Both the position numbers and the translations under genes were made by a program. Positions 40,214-49,382 of a DNA stretch of 64,000 nucleotides are shown here, piece after piece (the stretch's first letter is position 1; every line of letters begins with the position of its first letter). The notes under the pieces were generated by a model. That model had not been told where the DNA came from, did no database searches, and was given only the letters and a program-made list of their open reading frames with translations. Source of the DNA: Ralstonia sp. TCR112 (GTDB lineage Bacteria > Pseudomonadota > Gammaproteobacteria > Burkholderiales > Burkholderiaceae); contig NZ_VOSS01000075.1 of assembly GCF_007997035.1 (NCBI RefSeq), forward strand, positions 1-64,000, in the 5' to 3' direction.

Positions 40214-42847
40214 ATGAGAATTTTAGCGATTTCCCCGACGTCCGGATTGAGCGGCGTCGACCAGACCTTCCGCTATCTTTGCACGGGCCTCGCGTCGATG
40301 GGCGCTGAGGTCACTGCTGTACTTCCGCCAAACGCCGAAACTAAGAATGATCTTATAGTCGGAGGCGTTGATGTCGAGGAGGTCCGTCATATGCACTGGT
40401 GGTTTCCGGTTGGATTCTCAGACGAAGATGTCTCGCGAGCTGTCGATCGGTCTCGGATTAACGTCCGACAACTCCTGCGTATCATTTCTCAAATTAATCC
40501 CGACGTTGTTATCAGCAATACCAGTGTTTCGCTCGACGGGGTCATGGCAGCCATGATTTCGGGGACACCTCACGTAACACATTTGCATGCGTTATTCGTG
40601 GATAATATTTTTACGCAAATGTCGGCCAGCTTCAAAAATGCTGTGTACGGACTTCTCGCGGGCCCAGGTTCGGCAATGGTGGTTCCCGCAGCCGAAATAA
40701 AAAGACAGATCGCTGAACTGGTGCCGCACAGCGTCGACCATATCTTCCCAATTCCGAATGGAATCGACGTCGAACGGTTCCGCCCGGCTCAGCTGCAGCC
40801 GTCTGGAGAAACTCGCATCGTTTCTCTTGGTCACTTTAATGATAACAAGAACCAGTTGATGCTGGTAGATGTTGCGCGCGAAATGAAAGAGCGGGGCGTC
40901 GACAACTTTAAGTTTGTCTTGGCAGGGCCGGCTGAGACCGTCTATCTTTCGATGCTTCGGAACCGCATCGACGACAACAATGTCACGAACTATTTTGAAA
41001 TATTGGACGCGCAGTCTGACGTTCTTCCCTTACTGCAATCGTCGCATATCTATACGAATAGCTCGACGACGGAAACCTTTCCCGTTTCTGTACTGGAGGC
41101 GATGGCGTCAGGTCTTCCATGCGTTTGCACCCCGACAGTGGGTGCTCGCGAAATTGTTGATTCTGGTGTAACTGGCTATATTGGCCAGAACGTTCGCGAG
41201 TTGGCCGACCACCTTATTATGCTCATCAACGATCCTGGAAAACGCAACGATATGGGTCGTGCAGCGCGGGCGAAAATCGAAACACTGTACTCGTCGGAAG
41301 TCTTCGCGCGTAAGTTCTTTGACGTCGTGCGACGCGTTGCCGGCTCAAATAGCCTTCGGCCTACACCGTGGCTTGGTAAGGTTTTTTTTGGGAAGCCGTT
41401 GCATTTTGACGTTGGGGACGTGAAACGTATTGCAATCATCATTCCGGATTGGTCTCTTACGTCTTGTGTGCTGTTAATTAAAAAGCCTTTCGAATATATC
41501 AAGGAAAGAAATTTCGATATTGATGTTTCGGTGTATTCGTACGGCGAAATTCAGAATATCAATTTGGACGAAATTGATCTTCTATACGTCTTTCGTCTAT
41601 ATGTCGATCCTGTTCCTACCCTGGTGAAGCAGGCGAAGTTGAAAGGGATTCCTATAATTTTCGAAACCGATGATAATTACTTTGCTCTGAAATTTGAAGC
41701 AGGTGAGGTTGTGCACGGCTCCGTGAGTAACCCGGCGTTGGAAAGCGTATTGGAGGACGCTGACACAACAATTGTCTATTCTCCGACAATGCAAGAGGAT
41801 GCACTTCGCTTTACGAAATGTGTCACTCGTCTCCGACCGTATCAACTCATCGGCGACACACCGGCCAAGGGCGATAACGGGCAAATAATCGGCTTCATGG
41901 GGACGCTGAAGAAGGACGTGGATTTCGAATTTATCGTTCCTGCTCTGCAGCGCTTACTGGAGGAAAGGCCGCACCTACGACTCGAATTCTTTGGTTTCGT
42001 ACCGGATGCGTTGAGCAACAATCCACGCGTATCTCAGAAGCCGTTCGACCCAAATTATGATAGCTTTATTCGGTTCTTCCGTAGCCGTCGATGGACGGTC
42101 GGTTTGGCGCCGCTGGCCGATAATGCATTCAATCGTAGCAAAACAAACAACAAGTATCGCGAGTATTCGGCCGCCGGATATGCTGGCGTGTATTCGAATG
42201 TGCCGCCGTACGCAGACTGCGTCATTGATCAGGAAACGGGATTGCTGGTCAACAACGACACTGAAGCTTGGTACGACGCTATTGTTCGGCTACTCGATGA
42301 TGCAGAGTTGCGATCGAAGATAATCGACAGCGCTTATGATGACGTTAAGAAAACCTATCGATTCAAGGATCATGTTAATAGTAAGCTTGAGATTGTTAGA
42401 AAGCTTCTTGACTCGAGGGCCAGGGAGGGCGCCGGTTTAGAAGCGAGGTTCTCGCGCGCTGCAAGGATGGAAAGAACGTGGTCGGCTAAATCCACTAGTC
42501 GTCTTTGTTGGCCGGTTACTATTTCAGGAAGACCTTTCCATTCCCTGGTGATGAGTTTTAAGGGGGTGATTGCGGGTATTGAGCTGATTCCGCTTGATTT
42601 CATAAAATCTAGCGATTCGGAGATCGGCGTTGAGGTCGTGTACGAGAACGAGATCATCGCTCACGTAACTAAACCCACCGTAAGCATGGAAAGAAAGGAG
42701 CTAACTTCGTTTGCCTTTGGTAAGCCTGTGGCCGTTGATGGGGTAGTCGAAATCAGAGTATTTGCGCGATCTCCTGTTGCAAGGACGAAGATAATGGGTG
42801 TACTGGGTCGGCGTGGACCTAGGCCTCTGCTGGCATTGTTGCACTAG
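40214..42847 (+). CDS. Modular glycosyltransferase (GT4 + 'DDN' GT-B domain + beta module)
   Basis: This 877-residue protein starts with a classical GT4 domain (about 1–385) that has IPNGIDVERF and the E-x7-E motif in ETFPVSVLEAMASG. A second GT-B-like domain (about 390–740) has FETDDN (D486-D487-N488) and KTNNKYREYSA (K643). It closely resembles the C-terminal domain of the 1264-residue enzyme. A beta-rich module (about 760–877) ends the protein. Codon and base use are clearly AT-richer than the core (22 G or C in the 60 bases from 41521). This suggests acquisition by transfer. Likely role: two sugar additions on the O-antigen. Confidence 0.85.
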   Translation: MRILAISPTSGLSGVDQTFRYLCTGLASMGAEVTAVLPPNAETKNDLIVGGVDVEEVRHMHWWFPVGFSDEDVSRAVDRSRINVRQLLRIISQINPDVVISNTSVSLDGVMAAMISGTPHVTHLHALFVDNIFTQMSASFKNAVYGLLAGPGSAMVVPAAEIKRQIAELVPHSVDHIFPIPNGIDVERFRPAQLQPSGETRIVSLGHFNDNKNQLMLVDVAREMKERGVDNFKFVLAGPAETVYLSMLRNRIDDNNVTNYFEILDAQSDVLPLLQSSHIYTNSSTTETFPVSVLEAMASGLPCVCTPTVGAREIVDSGVTGYIGQNVRELADHLIMLINDPGKRNDMGRAARAKIETLYSSEVFARKFFDVVRRVAGSNSLRPTPWLGKVFFGKPLHFDVGDVKRIAIIIPDWSLTSCVLLIKKPFEYIKERNFDIDVSVYSYGEIQNINLDEIDLLYVFRLYVDPVPTLVKQAKLKGIPIIFETDDNYFALKFEAGEVVHGSVSNPALESVLEDADTTIVYSPTMQEDALRFTKCVTRLRPYQLIGDTPAKGDNGQIIGFMGTLKKDVDFEFIVPALQRLLEERPHLRLEFFGFVPDALSNNPRVSQKPFDPNYDSFIRFFRSRRWTVGLAPLADNAFNRSKTNNKYREYSAAGYAGVYSNVPPYADCVIDQETGLLVNNDTEAWYDAIVRLLDDAELRSKIIDSAYDDVKKTYRFKDHVNSKLEIVRKLLDSRAREGAGLEARFSRAARMERTWSAKSTSRLCWPVTISGRPFHSLVMSFKGVIAGIELIPLDFIKSSDSEIGVEVVYENEIIAHVTKPTVSMERKELTSFAFGKPVAVDGVVEIRVFARSPVARTKIMGVLGRRGPRPLLALLH

Positions 42848-43531
42848 AAAAACGACCCCTTCATTCAGGGGGGGTGAGCACGGCACCATCTATTTGATTG
42901 CAAGGCGCAAAGGCCGGGGAGCATTTTCTGCGGCGGGTCAAGCGAGCCCAAAGGCTCGCAGCCGCATGTGACGTCTTCCTATTCGAGCACTGTAAGGTCC
43001 CATCAGCAACTGGGAAAGATATGCCAACAGGCACGCCTCAATAGGCTGGATCTGCGGCGCTAACATCCTCCGTTGGTCCAATCACATCTTGGCAACACGT
43101 GAACATTGAGGTTGGCCGCAGCTTCGATTCGTTTTTTAACGTTGATCAATGGCGTCATATCTCACGGGCTTCGTGAGAACTGAAATCGACGATGAGATAC
43201 TGCTCCTGCGGGGAGCGCCGCTATCAAGCCGACCTCCTCATCCTCTAGGTTTGCAGCAATCCGCTCCTCGCCGAGTTTCTTCCCTCAATGTGAGGCAACG
43301 ATTCCCCACTGACCCGCGCTGTGCAGAATCAGTTGCGTAGTTCCGGCGCGGCGCATGACAATGCGCATACAACAGAGCGGATTGCGCCAAACCAGACACT
43401 CGCAGGTGTATATCACTGCAATCTGCACGGGCTGAGAATTTTGTCTGTGTACCCCGCAAACTTTGCTACACCCTTTGGCTGGTATTTCGCCGGATGGGCA
43501 CCCCACGTACTTGAGCAGTGATTTGATTGAT
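42848..43531. other. Gene-free interval with hairpins, between glycosyltransferase genes
   Basis: No supported gene is seen in 684 bases. A CCCCT/AGGGG hairpin (42856–42871) follows the upstream stop. A nested hairpin lies at 42929–42966 (TGCGGC...GCCGCA outside, GCGAGCC/GGCTCGC inside). A short open frame ending at 43521 is not supported as a gene. Decayed sequence is possible. Confidence 0.5.
42929..42966. other. Nested hairpin in the intergenic gap
   Basis: TGCGGC (42929–42934) pairs with GCCGCA (42961–42966), enclosing GCGAGCC (42942–42948) and GGCTCGC (42953–42959) with a 4-base loop. No T-run follows, so it may be an RNA structure or a remnant rather than a terminator. Confidence 0.4.
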
Positions 43532-44341
43532 ATGTCCAATATTGGTGTCCGGGACGGTGATGCCGGAGACCACGAAAGCAGTGTCCCGGAAATCACCATC
43601 TCCATCGTGAGCCACCGCCAGGCTGCCTTGGTGAGACCGCTGCTCGCGCAATTGCGTGCATTGAGCGCCAAGGCCTCTCTACACGTCATCGTTACGCAGA
43701 ATCTGCCGGAAGATAGGATTCCGGTCGAGGAATCGGACACATTTCAGGTGACATGGCTCGTGAACGCAGTGCCCGCAGGTTTCGGCGCAAACCATAACGC
43801 AGCGTTTGCGCACTGCCAATCCAATTGCTTCTTGGTGCTGAACCCAGATGTCAGGCTGGGCGACGACAGTGTTCTGCGCCTCGTTTCCCACCTCGCAGAA
43901 CACCCGGGTGTCGTGGGGCCGCGTGTTGTGACGCCCTCGGGCAGTCTTGAGGATAGTGCTCGGCGAGTCCCCACTCCAGCGCGACTGGTTAGGCGCTGGC
44001 TACTGCGACGGTTCGAGCCGGATTATGATGCATCGATTCAGTTCCAGCCCGTCGATTGGATTGCTGGCATGTGCATGGCGTTCGATCGCGACAGCTTTTC
44101 GAGTGTGGGGGGGTTCGACAACCGGTTTCATTTGTATTGCGAGGATGTGGATATCTGTCTGCGGTTGCAGCTGTCAGGACTCCAGGTTTCCTGGCTGCAA
44201 TCGGCCGTTGTAGTGCATGATGCGCAACGGGCAAGCCATCGCAAATGGCGTTACCTCGTCTGGCATCTGCAGAGCATGGCTCAGCTAATGACGTCGGTTG
44301 CCTATTGGCAGTTCCGCCTCCGCGGGCGACATTTTTCCTAA
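43532..44341 (+). CDS. GT2 family glycosyltransferase (rhamnosyltransferase-like)
   Basis: A GT-A enzyme of 269 residues from the ATG at 43532. It has the N-terminal ISIVSHRQA, the NPDVRLGD donor motif, and GGFDNRFHLYCEDVDICLRL, the acidic ED-D segment typical of GT2 rhamnosyltransferases of the WbbL type. The open frame begins earlier (43463) but the added residues are not conserved. It precedes the WecA-like gene by 11 bases and is likely cotranscribed with it. Confidence 0.83.
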   Translation: MSNIGVRDGDAGDHESSVPEITISIVSHRQAALVRPLLAQLRALSAKASLHVIVTQNLPEDRIPVEESDTFQVTWLVNAVPAGFGANHNAAFAHCQSNCFLVLNPDVRLGDDSVLRLVSHLAEHPGVVGPRVVTPSGSLEDSARRVPTPARLVRRWLLRRFEPDYDASIQFQPVDWIAGMCMAFDRDSFSSVGGFDNRFHLYCEDVDICLRLQLSGLQVSWLQSAVVVHDAQRASHRKWRYLVWHLQSMAQLMTSVAYWQFRLRGRHFS

Positions 44342-44352
44342 TTCGATCTTCT

Positions 44353-45429
44353 ATGTTCGACTTCTTTTGGGTGCCGGCAACCTCGGCCCTGGTGACGGTG
44401 ATCGCTGTCTTGCTGCTGCGCCCTCTGGCCAAGCGCGGTGGTCTGCTGGACCGTCCGGGCGGCCGCAAGCGCCATGATGGCGATGTCCCACTGGTTGGCG
44501 GTCTTGCGATTCTGATCGCAGTGAGCGTTGGAGCCATTCTTTTTATGCGATCGCAGGGCTATTACGTTGCCTTGTTTGGTGGCTTGGGTGTTTTGGCTTT
44601 TGTTGGCTTGATCGATGATCTCAAAGGAATGTCTCCTTTGACCAAGCTCGGTGCGCAATTGTTCGCCGGTGTATTGATGACTTCGTGGGGCGGGGTTTTC
44701 CTGATGTCGCTGGGCGATCTCTTGGGAAAACGGGATGTCGATCTCGCAAACTGGGGGATCCCGCTGACGCTATTTGCAGTAGTCGCTGTTATCAATGCGG
44801 TCAATATGTCGGACGGGCTTGATGGGCTCGCCGGCGGGTTGTCTGCCATCGTAGTGGGCTGGCTCGCTTATCTTGCGGGGGAGGTCGGTAACAACGCCGC
44901 TCAGCGGATCTGCATGGTACTAGCCGGCGCGCTGGTTGGCTTCCTGGTGTTCAACATGCCTAACCCGTTGCGCCGCAGTCGGCGCGTATTTTTGGGGGAT
45001 GCCGGAAGTCTTATGCTCGGCTTGGCGATTGTCTGGTTTGCGGTCGAGTTGTCGCAGCGTGCGTACAATTCCGGACGGCATGTGCCGCCTGTCGTGATGC
45101 TGTGGGTGGTCGGGGTGTTACTGATCGATTTGCTTGCCGTGGTGACGCGTCGCGTGTTTTCCGGACGGAACCCTTTGTCGGCCGATCGAACACACTTGCA
45201 TCACATCCTTTCACGTATGGGTATGTCGCAGAATGCGGTTATCTGGGCGATTCTGGGTGGTAACGCAATCCTAGGTTTGATCGGCGTGGTGGCTTGGAAG
45301 CTTGGTGTGCCAGAGTCTTGGATGTTCCTGTCACTGCTCATTTTGACCGTGCTACATCTATTGATCATGAGCAACGCGTCGCTGTTTTTGCGCCGCGGGC
45401 GAAGGCTCTTTTCACGATGGCATAGGTAA
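44353..45429 (+). CDS. wecA: Undecaprenyl-phosphate GlcNAc-1-phosphate transferase (WecA/MraY family)
   Basis: A 358-residue polytopic membrane protein that starts glycan synthesis by moving a HexNAc-1-phosphate to undecaprenyl phosphate. The active-site Asp pair in GLIDDLKG, NAVNMSDGLDGLAGG, FLGDAGS, and the sugar-recognition RTHLHHIL are all visible, with about ten hydrophobic segments. The HLHH form fits WecA-type enzymes using UDP-GlcNAc. It would initiate the ABC-exported O-antigen of this arm. The last gene on the plus strand; the minus-strand arm ends 16 bases away. Confidence 0.9.
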   Translation: MFDFFWVPATSALVTVIAVLLLRPLAKRGGLLDRPGGRKRHDGDVPLVGGLAILIAVSVGAILFMRSQGYYVALFGGLGVLAFVGLIDDLKGMSPLTKLGAQLFAGVLMTSWGGVFLMSLGDLLGKRDVDLANWGIPLTLFAVVAVINAVNMSDGLDGLAGGLSAIVVGWLAYLAGEVGNNAAQRICMVLAGALVGFLVFNMPNPLRRSRRVFLGDAGSLMLGLAIVWFAVELSQRAYNSGRHVPPVVMLWVVGVLLIDLLAVVTRRVFSGRNPLSADRTHLHHILSRMGMSQNAVIWAILGGNAILGLIGVVAWKLGVPESWMFLSLLILTVLHLLIMSNASLFLRRGRRLFSRWHR

Positions 45430-45445
45430 GTCAGTGCTTCTGTAA

Positions 45446-46216
45446 TCAACGCCCGCGCAATAGCCCTTTCATCATGCTAAAAGCGGTAGCAATCCATAGG
45501 CGTATCGAGCGCTGGGCCAACGCCTCCTTCAGGAGGATGCCTGCCGTCCCGTAATAACCCTCCCTTCGCCCCTTGGCTTGGCCCTGATGCACTCGATAGC
45601 GCAACAACGGCTCGGCCAGATTGGCGAACCTGATAGATGGGTCGCGCATAAGACGCAACCACAGGTCAAAGTCCTCGCAATATCTGACGCCTTCATAGCC
45701 ACGGGCCCGTAGCAAAATTTCTTTACGAACCATTACGGTTGGGTGACAAAGCGCAAGGCGAAAAGGGAGAGCGCGACGAATGGCTAGGTCGGTTACTGGC
45801 AGCTTGCAAATACCGGATTCCGCGCCGAAGCGCTCGAACCAACTGCCTACCACGGCGACGTCCGCATGCGCATGCAGAAACTCCAATTGTTTCTGCAAAC
45901 GCTCTGGATGCGCAACGTCGTCAGCATCCATACGAGCCACATACGCCCCCCTCGCTTGCATCAGCGCATAGTTGAGATTGAACGGCAGTTGTGCAATGCT
46001 GGTCTGGAACGCACGCACGCGTGAGTCGGTGCTGGCGACTTCTTGAATGACATGCCATGTCCGGTCGGTGGATCCATTCTCGACCACGATGCATTCAAGA
46101 GTGAGGTGCGACTGATGCAGAATGCTCTCGATCGCTTCCGCGATGTGCGCTTCGGCGTTATGCGCGCATAGCAGTACGGAAATCAATGGCGAGTCGGATG
46201 CCTGCGTGTCGTACAT
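45446..46216 (-). CDS. GT2 family glycosyltransferase
   Basis: A 256-residue GT-A enzyme with SVLLCAHNAEAHI at the N terminus, VVENGSTDRTW, and the metal-binding ARMDADDVAHPERL. It resembles glycosyltransferases of O-antigen and capsule loci of the type that begin with CAHN and end in a short basic tail. Last gene of the minus-strand arm. Donor and acceptor are unknown. Confidence 0.88.
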   Translation of the reverse strand: MYDTQASDSPLISVLLCAHNAEAHIAEAIESILHQSHLTLECIVVENGSTDRTWHVIQEVASTDSRVRAFQTSIAQLPFNLNYALMQARGAYVARMDADDVAHPERLQKQLEFLHAHADVAVVGSWFERFGAESGICKLPVTDLAIRRALPFRLALCHPTVMVRKEILLRARGYEGVRYCEDFDLWLRLMRDPSIRFANLAEPLLRYRVHQGQAKGRREGYYGTAGILLKEALAQRSIRLWIATAFSMMKGLLRGR

Positions 46217-46252
46217 GATGGAAGCACGGTTGCTTGCGGTGAGTGGTGCGTG

Positions 46253-47554
46253 TCAGCGTGCACCAAACCCGGTCAGGATCGTCTGGATGGTTTTCGCGCC
46301 AATCAACAGATCGAGGGCCAAGGAGCAATGTTTGACGTAATACAAGTCATAGCTCAGTTTGGTTACTGTTTCCTCGTCGTTGCTCACATAGCCCTGTTGG
46401 ACCTGTGCCCATCCTGATAATCCCGGGCGCACGAGATGGCGATACGGATAGAACGCAATCGTGTCTGAAAAGCGTTTGACCATAGGGACCTGCTCTGGCC
46501 GAGGGCCGATCATGCTCATGTCGCCCTTCAGGACGTTCCAGAGTTGTGGTAGTTCATCAAACCGATATTTGCGGATCAAGCGACCTACGCGCGTAACGCG
46601 TGGATCGGCGTCCGCTGCAAACTGAGCTGGCGCGGCTTCATCCATTCTCATGCTGCGGAACTTATACATTGTGAACGGGGCACCATATAGGCCGGCGCGC
46701 GCTTGCCTGAAGATCGCTGGCCCCGGCGACTCCAGTCGAATCGCAAAGGCCACGACGAGCGCTAGCGGTAAGGCAATAGGGAGCAGTACCAAAACGGAGG
46801 CCACGTCGATGATGCGTTTCATGAGGCCGTAGAAATAGTGATCTGCGTAGTCGTCCAGGAAGTTGTCGTCGATATGTGAGAGGCCGACGCGACCGGTCAA
46901 GAGTTCCGATAGCTTCTCGATCGAATAGATGCGGACGTGGCTTAGTTTGAGCCGGGCCAGGGTGCGTGTACGTTCCGGGTCGGAGGCGGAGAATCGGTCG
47001 ACCAGTAGACCGTCACAGCCGACGGCTCCGTCCAACGATTCCAACTGCCGCAACTGACAAGATGAGCGCGCAGCCCGTGTGCCGGCTGCCATGAGCAATT
47101 GTTGCAGATGGTCGAGGTCGCTTTGGTTGGTATACCCGTAGACCGGAACGTATTGTTCTACGTAGTTGCGGTAGCCCTTCTGTATCCACAGCAGAGTCGT
47201 CACGTAACCCAGGAGGACGGCGCCTCGAGAGTAGTCCAAGTGGAATATCGCAAATAACACTAACAGGCAGATGAACGGCACCAATGTGACCGTCACCACA
47301 ATACTGTTGCCCTCGATAGGCGGAATGTGAAGCGTGTTGTCTAGCAGTACAAAGGAGAGCCAGTAGGGGGCCATTGTCCAGAGAACCGTTTGTGCGAACA
47401 CTGGCGTTACCCAACCCAACTGGTGAGCGAACATCGCTATAGCGAGATTGAGCGCGATGGTCACGTGGCCTGCGATCGCCCAGCCGAACATCCGGCCGCG
47501 TCGCCTGGCGGTCTCCGATCCGGTCGAATGGAACATGCGTGAGAGGAAGTTCAT
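46253..47554 (-). CDS. Undecaprenyl-phosphate sugar-phosphotransferase (WbaP-like initiating transferase)
   Basis: A 433-residue polyprenyl glycosylphosphotransferase. The N-terminal part has several membrane segments (about 25–165), followed by a soluble part and a final hydrophobic hairpin (about 255–285). The catalytic domain shows [32 protein letters not shown] split over two lines of the family consensus ([19 protein letters not shown]). It starts a second glycan on undecaprenyl phosphate, independent of the WecA-like enzyme. Its start codon overlaps the preceding gene by 4 bases. Confidence 0.9.
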   Translation of the reverse strand: MNFLSRMFHSTGSETARRRGRMFGWAIAGHVTIALNLAIAMFAHQLGWVTPVFAQTVLWTMAPYWLSFVLLDNTLHIPPIEGNSIVVTVTLVPFICLLVLFAIFHLDYSRGAVLLGYVTTLLWIQKGYRNYVEQYVPVYGYTNQSDLDHLQQLLMAAGTRAARSSCQLRQLESLDGAVGCDGLLVDRFSASDPERTRTLARLKLSHVRIYSIEKLSELLTGRVGLSHIDDNFLDDYADHYFYGLMKRIIDVASVLVLLPIALPLALVVAFAIRLESPGPAIFRQARAGLYGAPFTMYKFRSMRMDEAAPAQFAADADPRVTRVGRLIRKYRFDELPQLWNVLKGDMSMIGPRPEQVPMVKRFSDTIAFYPYRHLVRPGLSGWAQVQQGYVSNDEETVTKLSYDLYYVKHCSLALDLLIGAKTIQTILTGFGAR

Positions 47555-48696
47555 GGCAGACGACGGACTGGCAATTGTGACCTGCGTTGGTGTTGCGAGT
47601 CTTGCAAGACTTGCTGGTAGAGAGAGTAGGTACGCTCGACCATGTCGGAAGCGTTGAATAGCGTTTCGTACCGGCGCCGCGCGGCCGCACCGAGGGATTG
47701 CCTAAGTTCCGCGTGGGTGCAGAGTATATGTAGCGCATCTTGAACCGCGATTGTGTCATGGTGGTTGACCAGCCACCCAGATTCTCCATGCACGATTAAC
47801 TCGCGAATACCCGGTAGGTCGCTGGCTAGTATGGGCAATCCAGCTCGCATCGCTTCCAGGATAGAAATCGGCAGGCCCTCATGGTCGGATAAGAGGACGA
47901 ACAGCTGTGCCGTGGCCAGGACTTCGTGAACATTCTGGATATTGCCGGTGAATATCACTGGCACGGTGCACTCTGCTGCAAGCACTTCCAGGCTGGCTCG
48001 CAGCGGTCCGTCGCCAACCAGAACCACGGAGGCGTGCGAGGGGAGGGCCCCGCTGGCGGCTGCCCGAATTAGTACATCCGGACGCTTCGGCGCCGCCAAC
48101 CTCGCGGTCATGATGACCCGGGTGAGTGTCGATCCGGCATTGCCCCGTGGGCCGATATCGCAAATACCGTTGCGGATTACATGAACCCGTGTTTGCCGAA
48201 TCGGCAGAGCTGAGGCCATGCGGGCCTCAGCTTCGGATACGCAGATCATCTGGGTCGTCAACGGCGCCAGAATGAACTCCGCCAGTCTGGCGGCCCAACG
48301 TTGAGGCCATGGTGCAGCCGCCTTGAATCCGAACCCGTGAACGGTGTAAATGACCGGTATTTTCAGGCGGGCGCCCACTAAACGTGCAACCGCACCCCCC
48401 TTTGCGCTGTGCGCATGAATCAGGTCTGGCCGATTCGCACCCAGTACGGTACTCACACGCCGTACCGTACGCAGCAAATGGATAGGGGACAGCGAGTTGT
48501 TCAACGCGTCAATGCGACACGTGGCAGCCCCCTGCGCGGCCATTTGCCCGAATAGAGGGCCTTCGCCCCCTGCTAGGAGGACGGCATCGAGGCGGTCGCA
48601 TATACCAGCATAGAGATCGCGTACGTGCGTTTGCGCGCCGCCGATCTCACTTTCCGTGATGACATAGGCCACTCGTGGCCGCCGCTCAACTGACAT
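47551..48696 (-). CDS. GT4 family glycosyltransferase
   Basis: A 381-residue GT-B enzyme with N-terminal VAYVITESEIGGAQTHVRDL (family EPS/Wca type), HAHSAKGG, YTVHGFGF, and the donor-site segment SDHEGLPISILEAMRAG with E-x7-E. The ATG at 48696 gives the standard N terminus; a longer open frame to 48777 runs into the previous gene. Retaining transfer from a nucleotide sugar is expected. Confidence 0.88.
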   Translation of the reverse strand: MSVERRPRVAYVITESEIGGAQTHVRDLYAGICDRLDAVLLAGGEGPLFGQMAAQGAATCRIDALNNSLSPIHLLRTVRRVSTVLGANRPDLIHAHSAKGGAVARLVGARLKIPVIYTVHGFGFKAAAPWPQRWAARLAEFILAPLTTQMICVSEAEARMASALPIRQTRVHVIRNGICDIGPRGNAGSTLTRVIMTARLAAPKRPDVLIRAAASGALPSHASVVLVGDGPLRASLEVLAAECTVPVIFTGNIQNVHEVLATAQLFVLLSDHEGLPISILEAMRAGLPILASDLPGIRELIVHGESGWLVNHHDTIAVQDALHILCTHAELRQSLGAAARRRYETLFNASDMVERTYSLYQQVLQDSQHQRRSQLPVRRLP

Positions 48697-48698
48697 GC

Positions 48699-49382
48699 TC
48701 ACGACTTGAACAGTCGAACCGGCGTCAGCAGTTGCTGTTTCACCCACGCACGTAACTTGTACTGCCACGGAATCCAACTGCCGTTGAAATGGTGCATGCT
48801 GTACGACCCAGGCCGGTAGTTGCAGAATGTATGGGTCGGATAGATATGTAGGTCGTCGCCAACGACCTGTTCAATGTCATCTAAGCGTACGCCATGGCGC
48901 TCGATCAGGTTGGCCGTGATTCGGCGGGTATTCGTGTAGAGCGATGCCGAGCCGTCCTTGCTCGAGAGAAACGCTGCCTCGTCGTATTCACCGAGCAGTT
49001 CACGAATCCACGGGTGATCTTTCTCGGCACCCATCACCGCGGTGATAGGCGAGAGCGCGCCCTTGAAGTTTTCGAAGCCGGTGAACGCCCGGTGTCCAAG
49101 AAAACGGTCGAATGAGCGGAATACTTCGACGTCGGTGTCCAAATAGATGCCGCCTTGCGTAGCTATCGCATGGAGCCGCACATAGTCGGAGACAAACGCC
49201 CACTTGCGTGCGTTGTACGCTTGTCTTACATAAAGGTTTGCCTCAACATCAAAGCGCTGCTCATTCCATTCCACGATTTCGTAGTCGGGGAGGTGACGGC
49301 TCCAGGAGGCCATGCACTGTTCGATCAGCGCGCTCTTGGGGGCGCCTCCGAACCAGCAGTAGTGGATAGTTTTCGGAATCAT
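48699..49382 (-). CDS. Glycosyltransferase with DXD motif (GT32-like)
   Basis: A 227-residue enzyme starting IPKTIHYCWFGG, with AFVSDYVRLHAIATQGGIYL and the DTDVE donor motif. This is the capsular polysaccharide synthesis / GT32 'sugar-binding region containing DXD' family, common in O-antigen loci. The ATG at 49382 overlaps the stop of the flippase gene (ATGA). The end is 2 bases from the next start. Confidence 0.88.
   Translation of the reverse strand: MIPKTIHYCWFGGAPKSALIEQCMASWSRHLPDYEIVEWNEQRFDVEANLYVRQAYNARKWAFVSDYVRLHAIATQGGIYLDTDVEVFRSFDRFLGHRAFTGFENFKGALSPITAVMGAEKDHPWIRELLGEYDEAAFLSSKDGSASLYTNTRRITANLIERHGVRLDDIEQVVGDDLHIYPTHTFCNYRPGSYSMHHFNGSWIPWQYKLRAWVKQQLLTPVRLFKS

Noticed and set aside
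43321-43521. Short frame ending in an aromatic-rich peptide before the GT2 gene
   Set aside because: No homology recognised, and no ribosome-binding site. A decayed gene is possible but not supported.
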